The notes: a model not told the origin generated them from the sequence alone. DNA of 64,000 nucleotides from Stutzerimonas stutzeri (GCA_002345575.1 DDVX01000020.1:118778-182777), one strand, 5' to 3'. Counted from the stretch's first letter, positions 27,517 to 36,463 are shown. Program-made: numbers and translations.

Positions 27517-29727
27517 ATGACCACCATGCCACGCCCCATTTATGAAACTAAAGAGGACAAGGACATTGATCTGGCCCACCTCTTCGACACCTTTCTCAAC
27601 AACCGGGGCACCATCGCCGCCATAACCGGCTTTTTTGCGGCGCTGGGTATAGCCTATGCGCTGCTCAGCACGCCGGTGTTCCTGGCCACCGCGATGATTC
27701 AGATCGAAGCCAAGAGCGGTCTTCCGAGCTTGACTGACGTGGTCGGCAATGCGCCAGCGGTGTCGCCCGCGCAGACGGAAATCGCCCTGCTTAAATCACG
27801 CTCCGTGGTGGGCGGTGCCGTAGAAGCACTCAATCTGGACATCATCATCGAGCCACGCCATTTCCCGCTGATCGGGGGTTTCATGGCGCGCAACTTCGAG
27901 CCAACCGAGGAAGGCGAACTGGCCTGGTATCCAGCCGGCTTCGAAGCCTATGCCTGGGGTGGAGAAACACTGCGCATCTCCCAGCTCATCGTGCCGGACA
28001 AGGTCCATGGCGAAGAACTGATTCTGGAAGCGGCTGAAGGCAATGGCTTCATCCTGCGCGATCCGGACGGCGAAGTGGTCGTCCAGGGCGTGGTCGGCCA
28101 GCCGGTGGAAACACCCGACTACGGCATTACTGTCGCCGAACTGAATGCCCGCCCCGGCACCACCTTTACCGTGACCCGCAACCGGACCTACGCCACCACC
28201 GAGGATTATCAGAAACGCCTGTCAGCCGGTGAACGCGGCAAGCAGTCCGGCATTGTCGGTGTCTCTCTGGAAGACACTGATCCGGCCAAAGCCATACAGG
28301 TACTGGAAGAAGTCGCACAACGCTATGTGCAGCAGAACATTGCGCGTAACGCCGCCGAAGCGACCCAGAGCCTCGAGTTCCTCAGCGAGCAGATCCCCGA
28401 GGTACGCAAGAATCTCGACGCTGCCCAGACCGCATTGAATCAATACCAGACCGGCAATCGCTCGGTGGATATCACGGCTGAAACCCAGTCGGTGCTGGAT
28501 CGTATCGTTGACCTGGAAAAGCAGATTTCCGAACAGAACCTCAAGCGTACCGAGATGGAGCGGCGCTTCACCCGCCAGCACCCGAACTTTCAGGCGCTGA
28601 TGAACCAGATCAACCAGCTGCAGACGCAGAAGAGCGAGCTGGAAAAACAGATCAGCACCCTGCCTTCGACCCAGCAGGAGCTGCTGCGCCTGACCCGCGA
28701 CGTTGAAGTCTCGTCTGAGACTTACGCCATGCTGCTGAACAAGACCCAGGAGCTTGACATCATCCGCGCCGGCACCGTGGGCAATGTGCGCATCGTCGAC
28801 CACGCCGCAGCCGACATCGACGAGCCGCTGAAGCCCAACAAGCCACTGGTGGTCATTGTCGCCACCCTGCTCGGCGGGCTGCTTGCAGTGGCCTTCGTCT
28901 ATGTGCGCGAAGCACTCAAGCGCGGCGTGGAGAATCCCGAGGATATCGAGCGCTCCGGCATTCCTGTGTATGCAGCCATTCCGTTCAGTGAAAAGCAGGG
29001 CCTGCTGGAAAAGCGTCTGGCCAATTTCAAGCGTGACAAGAGCAACGCCTCCTATCTGCTATCGATCAACGACCCGGCCGACCTGGCTACCGAGGCCATG
29101 CGCAGCCTGCGCACCAGCCTGCACTTCGCCATGATCGAGGCAAAGAACAACATTCTGATGATCACCGGCCCGAGCCCTGGCGTGGGTAAATCCTTCGTCA
29201 CCAGCAACCTCGCTGCCGTGATCGCACAATCAGGCAAGAAGGTGCTGCTGGTCGATGCCGATATGCGCAAGGGCTACCTGCATAAGGTCATGCGTTGTCA
29301 GGGCGACAAAGGTCTGTCGGACATTCTTTCCGGCCGCATTACCCTGTTCGATGCCATCCAGAAAACCCAGCTGGCCAACCTGCACGTCATTGCTCACGGT
29401 CAGGTGCCACCTAACCCGTCGGAACTGCTGATGCACGAGAACTTCTCTCGCTTCGTCAGAGAAATCAGCAATATGTACGACCTGGTGATTTTCGATACGC
29501 CACCCATCCTTGCTGTCACCGACGCTGCATTGGTTGGCAGCCAGGCCGGCACCACGCTGATGGTGACCCGCTACGGCCTCAACGGCATCAAGGAAATCGA
29601 ACATGCCAAGCGCCGTCTGGAGCAGAACGGCCTGCTGGTCAAGGGCGTGATCTTCAACGCCGTGCTGCGTAAAGCCTCAAATTACAGCGACTACGGCTAC
29701 TACCAGTACGAGTACAAAGCCAAGTAA
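27517..29727 (+). CDS. wzc: Polysaccharide co-polymerase / tyrosine autokinase Wzc
   Basis: 736-residue inner-membrane protein controlling polymer length and export. Two membrane helices (about 30-55 and 440-462) bracket a periplasmic Wzz domain with coiled coil (about 270-400). The cytoplasmic BY-kinase domain has Walker A TGPSPGVGKSFVTSNLA, Walker A' VLLVDADMRKG and Walker B VIFDTPPILA. The C-terminal tyrosine cluster YSDYGYYQYEYKAK (six tyrosines) is the autophosphorylation site that Wzb reverses. Ribosome binding site AAGGA. Partners in this locus are Wzb upstream and Wza at 35297. Confidence 0.95.
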   Translation: MTTMPRPIYETKEDKDIDLAHLFDTFLNNRGTIAAITGFFAALGIAYALLSTPVFLATAMIQIEAKSGLPSLTDVVGNAPAVSPAQTEIALLKSRSVVGGAVEALNLDIIIEPRHFPLIGGFMARNFEPTEEGELAWYPAGFEAYAWGGETLRISQLIVPDKVHGEELILEAAEGNGFILRDPDGEVVVQGVVGQPVETPDYGITVAELNARPGTTFTVTRNRTYATTEDYQKRLSAGERGKQSGIVGVSLEDTDPAKAIQVLEEVAQRYVQQNIARNAAEATQSLEFLSEQIPEVRKNLDAAQTALNQYQTGNRSVDITAETQSVLDRIVDLEKQISEQNLKRTEMERRFTRQHPNFQALMNQINQLQTQKSELEKQISTLPSTQQELLRLTRDVEVSSETYAMLLNKTQELDIIRAGTVGNVRIVDHAAADIDEPLKPNKPLVVIVATLLGGLLAVAFVYVREALKRGVENPEDIERSGIPVYAAIPFSEKQGLLEKRLANFKRDKSNASYLLSINDPADLATEAMRSLRTSLHFAMIEAKNNILMITGPSPGVGKSFVTSNLAAVIAQSGKKVLLVDADMRKGYLHKVMRCQGDKGLSDILSGRITLFDAIQKTQLANLHVIAHGQVPPNPSELLMHENFSRFVREISNMYDLVIFDTPPILAVTDAALVGSQAGTTLMVTRYGLNGIKEIEHAKRRLEQNGLLVKGVIFNAVLRKASNYSDYGYYQYEYKAK

Positions 29728-29744
29728 CCACTCACTCAACCGAA

Positions 29745-29784
29745 CCGCCCGCTTGCCGTATTTCACCCCAGGCAGGCGGCGCGG
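29745..29784 (+). terminator. Inverted repeat between wzc and the GH5 gene
   Basis: CCGCCCGCTTGCC (29745-29757) can pair imperfectly with GGCAGGCGGCGCGG (29771-29784). No T run follows. It may lower read-through into the secreted glycosidase gene. Confidence 0.3.
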
Positions 29785-29828
29785 CTTGCTGCTGCGGCAG
29801 CCGGCAGACCAGACACAGGGACGCACTC

Positions 29829-30869
29829 ATGCTTTCGTCTTTCCAACGCACGCTGAGACTTGTCACGGTACTCTCACTGGCCACCTGCGCTTCAGTCGCA
29901 CAGGCAGCTGAGGCCGACACCGCCGGGATCGACCTGATCGGCATCAACCTATCTGGAGCCAACTTCGCCCCGCATATCACGCCAGGCAAAGTCGGTACCA
30001 ATTACTTCTATCCGGAAAAGAAGCATTTCAGCTATTACGCCGACAAGAATATTCGTCTGATTCGCTTCCCCTTTATCTGGGAGCGGCTACAGCACGACCT
30101 GGACAAGGGCATCAACTTCGACCAGATGCGCCTGCTCAGAAAAACCCTTGATCAGGCCGCCCGGCATGGCCAGAAAGTCATTCTGGATATGCACAACTAT
30201 GCCCGCTACAAGGGTCGTCTGATCGGCTCGCCGCAGGTGCCTTATGAAGCCTATGCGAACGTCTGGCGCCACATTGCCGAGGCGTTCAAGGAACACCCTG
30301 CCCTGCTTGGCTACGACATCATGAATGAGCCCCATTCCACCGAAGGCTTGTGGCGTGACGCAGCACAGGCTGCGGTCCATGCGATTCGTGAAGTGGACAT
30401 GCAAAAGCCGATCATCATCGAGGGCGATCGCTGGGCTAACAGTTTCCACTGGCGGCGGGTGAACGAAGACTTCCTGCTCGAAGACCCAGCGAACAACCTC
30501 ATCTACTCCGCGCACATCTACTTCGACAAGGATTACTCCGGCCGCTACGCCAAGGAAGAAGTGGTCGACCCAATGGTGGGCGTGGAGCGCACCCGACCCT
30601 TCGTTGAGTGGCTAAAAGAACACGGGCAGAAAGGCTTTCTCGGCGAGTACGGCGTGCCCGACCACTCCGAATCGATGCTGGTTGCCATGGACAACATGCT
30701 CGCCTACCTCAATGAAAACTGCATTCCCAGCGCCTATTGGGCCGGAGGCCCAGGCTGGGGCAAATACGTATTGGCTGTGGAGCCCATTGATGGCGAAGAC
30801 CGGCCGCAAATGCACATTCTGCAAAAGCATATTTCTAACAGCTGTAGCGATATCGGCCCCCATCAATGA
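29829..30869 (+). CDS. Secreted glycoside hydrolase family 5 (endoglucanase-like)
   Basis: 346 residues with a signal peptide (residues 1-~26, VTVLSLATCASVAQAA). The GH5 barrel follows: RLIRFPFIWERLQ on strand 2, DMHNYARYKG, the acid/base Glu in YDIMNEPHSTEG, YSAHIYFD, and the nucleophile Glu in FLGEYGVPDHS. GH5 enzymes mostly cleave beta-1,4 glucans or mannans. Its place between wzc and the polymerase suggests it trims or releases the exopolysaccharide in the periplasm, as PslG (GH39) and BcsZ (GH8) do elsewhere; that role is inferred. Confidence 0.9.
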   Translation: MLSSFQRTLRLVTVLSLATCASVAQAAEADTAGIDLIGINLSGANFAPHITPGKVGTNYFYPEKKHFSYYADKNIRLIRFPFIWERLQHDLDKGINFDQMRLLRKTLDQAARHGQKVILDMHNYARYKGRLIGSPQVPYEAYANVWRHIAEAFKEHPALLGYDIMNEPHSTEGLWRDAAQAAVHAIREVDMQKPIIIEGDRWANSFHWRRVNEDFLLEDPANNLIYSAHIYFDKDYSGRYAKEEVVDPMVGVERTRPFVEWLKEHGQKGFLGEYGVPDHSESMLVAMDNMLAYLNENCIPSAYWAGGPGWGKYVLAVEPIDGEDRPQMHILQKHISNSCSDIGPHQ

Positions 30870-31165
30870 AGCGTTCGAGTTGTGGCGAATTAATCTCAAT
30901 GTAAGCGAAGTGAAGATTACGAAAACTTGATATTCCTAAATATTAATGGGCACTCACGCAACCGCTAAGGAAACCGGCTGTCAAACGTTGCGGCTTTCGA
31001 TGATGAAAGACTTAATTCAGCGAAAGCGCTTCGTCAGATATTTTGGGCTCTCCCTAACAAGCCAGAAAAGGACTGCATTGGCAGGCTAGAGCGCTCCTTC
31101 AACGAATATCTACTGGTTGCGGCACATTAGTAAACAAAAGGAAAAGGCGCCCAAGGACTTAGGTG
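30870..31165. other. A+T-rich gene-poor spacer at the left edge of the inner EPS segment
   Basis: About 296 bases without a complete gene. Base composition drops compared with the wzc/GH5 side. A 43-codon open stretch ending at 31130 looks like a decayed coding fragment (listed separately). AAGGA at 31153 serves the following membrane-protein gene. Confidence 0.55.
30999..31130 (+). pseudogene. Possible transposase C-terminal fragment
   Basis: The frame ending TAG at 31128-31130 reads ...FWALPNKPEKDCIGRLERSF and then NEYLLVAAH. The pattern P-x-KP-x4-I-x-R-x2-RSF resembles the end of IS3-family OrfB proteins (PGKPxxNxxIERFNRSF). The catalytic Glu position is Gly, and no start or upstream half is present. 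If correct, it is an inactivated insertion-sequence remnant at the edge of the variable segment. The match is short and made by eye. Confidence 0.3.
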
Positions 31166-32422
31166 ATGACGAACATCAGTTCAAAACTTTTTTATGTGCC
31201 ATTACTCACTTTGCTACTGGTCCTGCACTTTTCCGTGCTGGGTGATAGCACGCACAACCCTATCGGCTTCAAGTTTCTCAACGAAGCCTATCTGGCTCTT
31301 TGCGTCGGCTTAGCTCTGTTATTGGTTCTTGCTTCGACCGATGAATCGGCACGTGAATACCGCGTGCTCATGTATTACGCGTTCTACAGTGTCCTGATAT
31401 TCACTTTGCTTCCCGCGATCTTCGCCTATCACACCTATGGCCAGCCGATCGTTTATGGCCTTATCGAAGAGCGACGGATACTTTTCGCATTCGGCTTCGT
31501 ACCGCTATTGCTGCTCGCCAAACGAGTCAGCACTCTTCAGTTCGAGCGCGCATTACTGTATGCGGCACTATTTGCCGTCATCCTCTCCTGGCTTTACAAA
31601 TTTGGTCTGATTCCGGATTTGCGCGAAGAACAAACCGCTTGGGACCGCCCGGATCGCTCTTCGATCGGCCCATTTCTTCTGTGCTTCACCTACTTCTACT
31701 GCATTCAGGTCTGGGCAAAAGGCCAGTCACCCATCAATGGTGAGCAGCGCCAAAAGACTTTTTATCTGATCATCGCCGCCATCATTCTGCTGACGCTGGT
31801 TTTCGCAACTCAGACGCGCCAGCTCATTGTGCTGTGTCTAGCCTTTACATTGTTCTGCCTCAGGGCAAAAGCCGTTATATGGGCCGTTTCGTTGTGCTTT
31901 CTTGCGTCCCCGTTTTTCTTCTACCCGACACTTCTGGAAACCCTCGGGTTGAATCTTGAATTTTATGCGAGCAACTTCGAGGAGGGTGTCGAAGATAACG
32001 TTCGCTCCAACACCATCGCCTCTATATTTGGCCAACTTGCATTGGTCAAATGGCTGCCCAATGGCTCCTTGTCATTGATGTGGCAGGACGGTTTCATCCC
32101 CTACTTCGGCGAGCACTTTTTTCTTTCCGACGTCGGCATCATAGGAACGCTGTTCCGCTTCGGATTCCTGAGCTTCATTATTGTACCGCTGACGCTCTAT
32201 ATCTATCAGTGCATCGCTCGAAACATACATACCGACATGCGATTTAGCTATGCGGTCATTCTTGCTTACATGGTGATCTGGCCCCTCAATGCCCTGTTCG
32301 AATATACGCAGCAGGTTTTCGTCATGCTTTTCGTAATACACGCTCTGAGAGCACGCCATCTTCGCAGCAAGGAACGAGCACATGAACGTCGCACTTATTC
32401 TCAATTACAAAGCTGCTACTGA
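31166..32422 (+). CDS. Wzy/O-antigen-ligase-like polymerase
   Basis: 418-residue integral membrane protein with about ten to eleven hydrophobic helices and one long periplasmic loop (about residues 255-315, LEFYASNFEEGVEDNVRSN...). This topology is typical of Wzy polymerases and O-antigen ligases. No sequence motif identifies it beyond fold-level pattern, as is usual for Wzy. I chose the ATG at 31166, with AAGGA nine bases upstream; a GTG at 31163 is also in frame. The 3' end overlaps the GT2 gene by 41 bases. Codon and base use are more A+T rich than its flanks. Confidence 0.75.
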   Translation: MTNISSKLFYVPLLTLLLVLHFSVLGDSTHNPIGFKFLNEAYLALCVGLALLLVLASTDESAREYRVLMYYAFYSVLIFTLLPAIFAYHTYGQPIVYGLIEERRILFAFGFVPLLLLAKRVSTLQFERALLYAALFAVILSWLYKFGLIPDLREEQTAWDRPDRSSIGPFLLCFTYFYCIQVWAKGQSPINGEQRQKTFYLIIAAIILLTLVFATQTRQLIVLCLAFTLFCLRAKAVIWAVSLCFLASPFFFYPTLLETLGLNLEFYASNFEEGVEDNVRSNTIASIFGQLALVKWLPNGSLSLMWQDGFIPYFGEHFFLSDVGIIGTLFRFGFLSFIIVPLTLYIYQCIARNIHTDMRFSYAVILAYMVIWPLNALFEYTQQVFVMLFVIHALRARHLRSKERAHERRTYSQLQSCY

Positions 32423-33266
32423 AACCATAAGTTGCGCTGAGAGCATACTTGCTCACTGTGCAACGCTTGATCACGTCGTGATCATCGACAATGACTCGCA
32501 GGATGGCTCCGCAGTAGCTCTGGAACAGTGGCTGGATGAAAAGCGGTATCCGAATGTCACCCTGCTGAACAACCCGGAAAATAGTGGTTACGCAGGCGGC
32601 AATAACTACGGTCTGCGCTGGGCCATGGAAAATCTGCAACCCACATACTTTTGGGTAATCAATAACGACACCTATGTAGACAGCGACGCCTTTTCACCTC
32701 TACTGGAGGCGCTCAAACGAGATGATCGCCAATTTGTCGGCTCACTTGTCTTGAGTGCGGAGACCGGGCGACTGGAGTGTTATGGCGGTGGAAAGCTCTA
32801 CCCGATACTCGGAAAGGCGCGCCTACTGGGCAAGGATCAGAGCGTTGAAACACTGCAGCAACAAGGCCTTGTGCACATACCGGACTATCTCATGGGATGT
32901 AGCCTCGCTTTTTCTGCAGCACTGACAAAAGAAATTGGTTTGATGGATGAACAGTACTTCATGTACTTCGAGGAAGTGGACTGGCAATACCGCGCCAGAG
33001 AGTTTGGAATATCGATCAAGGTAATACCTGACAGCCGCCTCTTTCATTATGGCTCGCTCAGTCTAGGCAGCCGCTCGGCGTTCTACCATTACTACCGAAA
33101 CCGTGCCGCCACACGCTTTAACAAGCGTTTTTACGGCTCAGGTTTTGCGCTCGTTTCCGCCTTTCTTCTATCAGCCGTAACCACCATTAAAGAGTTCAGG
33201 AATCCGACTCTTGCATGGTCGGGCATCAAAGGCGCTTTCAAGGGAGTAGCAATGAGTGTCAAGTGA
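32382..33266 (+). CDS. Glycosyltransferase family 2 (rhamnosyltransferase-like)
   Basis: 294-residue cytoplasmic GT-A enzyme. N-terminal LILNYKAATETISCAESIL is followed by VVIIDNDSQDGS, then the family signature NPENSGYAGGNNYGLRWAME. The metal-binding region is VINNDTYVD, and FEEVDWQYRAREFG lies near the acceptor site. This pattern resembles WbbL-type rhamnosyltransferases, but donor specificity cannot be read. It overlaps the polymerase gene upstream by 41 bases and the GT26 gene downstream by 11 bases, implying tight coupling. Confidence 0.9.
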   Translation: MNVALILNYKAATETISCAESILAHCATLDHVVIIDNDSQDGSAVALEQWLDEKRYPNVTLLNNPENSGYAGGNNYGLRWAMENLQPTYFWVINNDTYVDSDAFSPLLEALKRDDRQFVGSLVLSAETGRLECYGGGKLYPILGKARLLGKDQSVETLQQQGLVHIPDYLMGCSLAFSAALTKEIGLMDEQYFMYFEEVDWQYRAREFGISIKVIPDSRLFHYGSLSLGSRSAFYHYYRNRAATRFNKRFYGSGFALVSAFLLSAVTTIKEFRNPTLAWSGIKGAFKGVAMSVK

Positions 33267-34017
33267 TACTACAGCCTTCGGCATAAATTTTTATTCCGGC
33301 AACAAGAAAACGTTGCTGTCCTTTATTCGTGAGGGCGTTAAACAGCCCTACTCATTTGTAGTCACGCCCAATGTCGATCATCTGGTGCAACTGCAACATG
33401 ACGATGCCTTGCGCGAGGCTTATGCAAAAGCGCGCTGGCGGCTATGTGACAGTCGGGTCCTGCTGTCGCTGTTGGACCGGCTGGGTGTAGAGATCGAAGA
33501 GGCCATTCCTGGAAGCGATCTGACGCTTGACCTTCTGCAATGGGCAAGCGACGACTGTCTGCGCGTGGTATTGATCGGCTGCTCGACTACTGAAACACAG
33601 AAGCTTCGCGCCATATATCCAGGCATTGATCTTTATCACTACAACCCGCCCATGGGCTTTATCAAAAATCCGGAAGAAGTGCAGCGTTGCCTGCAATTCA
33701 TTCGAGACACTCCCTCGGAGCTGGTGTTGTACGCCGTCGGCACGCCGCGCGGAGAGATATTGGCAGCTGCCATCCAGCCTCATGAGCGCTCGGGAATGGG
33801 TTTCAGCATCGGCGCCTCGATTGCATTCGCCACTGGCACCATCAAACGGGCTCCGTTATGGATGCGCGAATGCAAGCTCGAATGGCTACACCGCATGTGC
33901 CTCGAGCCGCGGCGGCTGGCCAAGCGCTATCTCCAGGACGCGCTATTCATTGTGCCGGCCTATCTGCGTGAAAAGCATTCGAGGCACAAGGCCAGCCTTG
34001 CAAAGCAGCAATCCTGA
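33256..34017 (+). CDS. WecG/TagA/CpsF family (GT26) glycosyltransferase
   Basis: 253-residue GT26 enzyme. Family motifs are TPNVDHLVQLQHD (residues 37-49), LCDSRVLL, VGTPRGEILAA, and the hallmark SIGASIAFATGTIKRAPLWM followed by KLEWLHRMCLEPRR. GT26 members add the second sugar to lipid-linked intermediates; examples are WecG (ManNAcA), TagA (ManNAc) and GumM (glucose onto glucose-PP-undecaprenol in xanthan). Which sugar is used here is unknown. The start is GTG at 33256, inside the GT2 gene; no ATG gives the full N-terminus. Confidence 0.9.
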   Translation: MSSDTTAFGINFYSGNKKTLLSFIREGVKQPYSFVVTPNVDHLVQLQHDDALREAYAKARWRLCDSRVLLSLLDRLGVEIEEAIPGSDLTLDLLQWASDDCLRVVLIGCSTTETQKLRAIYPGIDLYHYNPPMGFIKNPEEVQRCLQFIRDTPSELVLYAVGTPRGEILAAAIQPHERSGMGFSIGASIAFATGTIKRAPLWMRECKLEWLHRMCLEPRRLAKRYLQDALFIVPAYLREKHSRHKASLAKQQS

Positions 34018-34050
34018 AACGCGGTCCCCTTCAATGTCGCAGGGAAGTAA

Positions 34051-34962
34051 ATGAAAGCGCTGATTACCGGCGTTACCGGTTTTACCGGTCGCTATATGGC
34101 CGAGGAACTCGCAGCAAACGGCTACGAAGTCCACGGTCTCAGCTATCGCCCCGCACAAGGCGAGCTGCCTGCAAGTATCGCGGCGATTCACTGCTGTTCA
34201 CTGAATAATCCACAAGCGCTGCGAGACCTGCTACTGGAACTACGTCCGACTCACGTCGTGCATCTGGCCGCAGTGTCCTTTGTAGCGCATACCGATGCGG
34301 ATGCCATCTACCAGGCCAACCTCATCGGCACCCGACATCTGCTCGAAGCATTACGCTTGATAGCGGGGGATCTTGTCGCTGTGGTCCTTGCCAGCAGCGC
34401 GAACGTATACGGGAATACGGAAGGTGTGCTGGACGAATCCTCTACCCTGGCACCCGCGAACGATTACGCGGTCAGCAAAACCGCAATGGAATATGTAGCA
34501 CGGCTGTATCACCCGCACTTGCCGCTGATCATTACGCGTCCGTTCAACTACACGGGTATTGGCCAGTCTGAGCAATTCTTGATTCCCAAGATAGTCGCGC
34601 ACACGCGTCGCCGCGCCGAATTTATCGAACTGGGAAATCTGGATATTGCCAGGGATTTCTGCGATGTACGTCATGTGGTGCGAGCCTATCGGCGGCTGCT
34701 TGAAACGCCTGAAGCGATCGGGCAGACCGTCAATCTCTGCTCAGGCACTGCTCATTCTTTGCAATATGTCCTGCAGCAGGCTGCCCTGATATCCGGCCAT
34801 CAGATGGAAGTAAGGATTAATCCCGCCTACATACGCAGTGCCGATGTAAAGAATCTGTTTGGCTGCAACACCAAGCTGACCAGCTTGATTGGAGAGCTAA
34901 AGCCGATAGAGCTTCAGGAGACCCTGCGCTGGATGATTGAAACGCCCGAAAAAGAAGCTTGA
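34051..34962 (+). CDS. NAD(P)-dependent sugar-nucleotide reductase/epimerase (Rmd/GMD-like SDR)
   Basis: 303-residue extended SDR. The Rossmann motif GVTGFTGRYMAEEL is at residue 7, the catalytic Ser region is VLASSANVYGN, and YAVSKTAMEYVARLY supplies the YxxxK. RPFNYTGIGQSEQFLIPKIV is typical of GDP-4-keto-6-deoxymannose reductase (Rmd) and GDP-mannose dehydratase relatives. If it is Rmd, it would make GDP-D-rhamnose, but no gmd is present in the window. AGGGAAG precedes the ATG. It is the last gene of the inner A+T-richer segment. Confidence 0.82.
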   Translation: MKALITGVTGFTGRYMAEELAANGYEVHGLSYRPAQGELPASIAAIHCCSLNNPQALRDLLLELRPTHVVHLAAVSFVAHTDADAIYQANLIGTRHLLEALRLIAGDLVAVVLASSANVYGNTEGVLDESSTLAPANDYAVSKTAMEYVARLYHPHLPLIITRPFNYTGIGQSEQFLIPKIVAHTRRRAEFIELGNLDIARDFCDVRHVVRAYRRLLETPEAIGQTVNLCSGTAHSLQYVLQQAALISGHQMEVRINPAYIRSADVKNLFGCNTKLTSLIGELKPIELQETLRWMIETPEKEA

Positions 34963-35296
34963 AGGCACCCTATGGCAACTGCAGCGACAAGGGAACAGCC
35001 ATACAACCACAAAATTTGGTTCTTACTCATGCACCAACTAGCACAAGCAATTTGTCGGTTCGTCTCTGAACCCCGCCGGAACACAACGGTCTATGACTTC
35101 TGTGAACGGCAAAGCCAACTTCTCAGGCTGTCGGCACACCGGCCCATTAGCATCGAGTAATACCTGAAAAGATTTAATGGGTACCGATTGATTGATATAG
35201 AGAGCCGCTTTCATCTGGCTTTCTCATGTAGCAAGCGACAAGTGAATCCAGCCGTTTCACTCCGAAAAACAACTATTCCGTCAAGGATGAAGACCC
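34963..35296. other. Gene-poor spacer before wza
   Basis: 334 bases, A+T richer than the flanking core genes. A 62-codon frame (34972-35160) has no ribosome binding site and no recognisable product, so I do not call it. The last ~40 bases contain the wza ribosome binding site (AAGGATG). This is the right edge of the probable exchanged segment. Confidence 0.5.
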
Positions 35297-36385
35297 ATGA
35301 AACCATTATTTGCGCTCGCGTTCTCCTCCGTTCTGGTACTCCAGGGGTGTGTCTTTTCACCTGGCCAATACCTTGATCCGGATGAGTTCAAGGAAGGAGC
35401 AAAATCGGAAAACGGCAGCGTACAGTTGTTGCGTATCACGCCGCAAATGCTCTCGGGTGACCTGCCTTCCGACCGAGGCACCTCCAGTAAGCAAGAGCTG
35501 ATCGAATACAAGCCTGAAGCCTATCGTATCGGTGCCAACGACCTGCTCTACATCACCGTCTGGGATCATCCCGAGCTGACTGCGCCGTCCGGCCCGCAGC
35601 AGCAACTTGATGCCAACGGCCGTCTGGTTCGCCCTGATGGCACTCTCTTCTATCCCTATATCGGCAACGTAAATGCTGCAGGCCGCACCATCGAAGAACT
35701 GCGAGCCGAGATTGCACGCCGCCTCGCCAATTACATTGACAGTCCGCAGGTAGACGTCAACCTGCTGCGCTACGGCAGCCAGCGCATTGTGCTTTCTGGC
35801 GCGTTCAATACCGGCGGCGAAGTACCGGTGACCACCGCACCGATAAGCATCGTGCAAGCCATTGGCCAGGCCAGTATCGACACCGAAAACGCGGACCTTT
35901 CCAGCCTGGTGCTCAAGCGTGACGGTCGCGAATACCTGCTCGACCTCGACGATCTGAACCGCCCGGACTCCTGGCTGCACCAGGTTTATCTGAAGGACGG
36001 CGACCAGCTGCACCTGCCCTATAACGACCAGAAGAAGATCTACGTTCTTGGCGAGGTCAACGAACCGTTGGCCTTGAGTTTCAAGACGTCAAGCTACAAC
36101 CTGATGGACGCCATCGGCACGGCAGGCGGCATCCGCCAGGAAACAGCTGACGGCGAAGCGGTCTATGTCATTCGTGGCGCGGCAAACATCGCCACCGAGC
36201 AGGCCAAGGTATTCCAGCTGAACGCTAAATCACCTACCGCTTTCGCCTTGGCCAAGAGCTTCCCGCTTCAGCCACAGGACGTGGTGTTTGTCGGCCCGGC
36301 AGGCATCACTCGCTGGAACCGCTTCATCAGCCAGCTGCTGCCTTCGGCTGCTGTAGTAGGTACCGGAGCGGCGTTCAATCGCTGA
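35297..36385 (+). CDS. wza: Outer-membrane polysaccharide export lipoprotein Wza
   Basis: 362-residue export channel subunit. The lipoprotein signal LVLQGCVFS has the lipidated Cys at about residue 18. A PES domain follows (EYKPEAYRIGANDLLYITVWDHPELT, then LVRPDGTLFYPYIGNVNAAGRT), then SLBB repeats (IVLSGAFNTGGEVPVT and IYVLGEVNEPLALSF). The C-terminal amphipathic helix (SQLLPSAAVVGTGAAFNR) would form the outer-membrane barrel. It is the partner of Wzc. Here it lies at the far end of the locus, separated from wzb-wzc, which is unusual since wza-wzb-wzc are often adjacent. Confidence 0.94.
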   Translation: MKPLFALAFSSVLVLQGCVFSPGQYLDPDEFKEGAKSENGSVQLLRITPQMLSGDLPSDRGTSSKQELIEYKPEAYRIGANDLLYITVWDHPELTAPSGPQQQLDANGRLVRPDGTLFYPYIGNVNAAGRTIEELRAEIARRLANYIDSPQVDVNLLRYGSQRIVLSGAFNTGGEVPVTTAPISIVQAIGQASIDTENADLSSLVLKRDGREYLLDLDDLNRPDSWLHQVYLKDGDQLHLPYNDQKKIYVLGEVNEPLALSFKTSSYNLMDAIGTAGGIRQETADGEAVYVIRGAANIATEQAKVFQLNAKSPTAFALAKSFPLQPQDVVFVGPAGITRWNRFISQLLPSAAVVGTGAAFNR

Positions 36386-36401
36386 TACCGGTTTGAATGT
36401 T

Positions 36402-36455
36402 CGCGGCTGAAGTCGCTCCCAACTGCACAGCAGCCTGGGAACGGCTCCAGCCGCG
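36402..36455. repeat. REP-type inverted repeat pair downstream of wza
   Basis: CGCGGCTGAAGTCGCTCCCA (36402-36421) and its imperfect complement TGGGAACGGCTCCAGCCGCG (36436-36455) flank 14 bases. The arm CGCGGCTGAAG-CGCTCC is the familiar form of Pseudomonas REP sequences. It lies between the convergent wza and ykgJ genes and can act as a shared terminator. Confidence 0.65.
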
Positions 36456-36463
36456 TAGTCTTT

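Noticed and set aside
34972..35160. 62-codon frame between the SDR gene and wza
   Set aside because: No ribosome binding site, no recognisable protein, located in a spacer; could be a chance frame.
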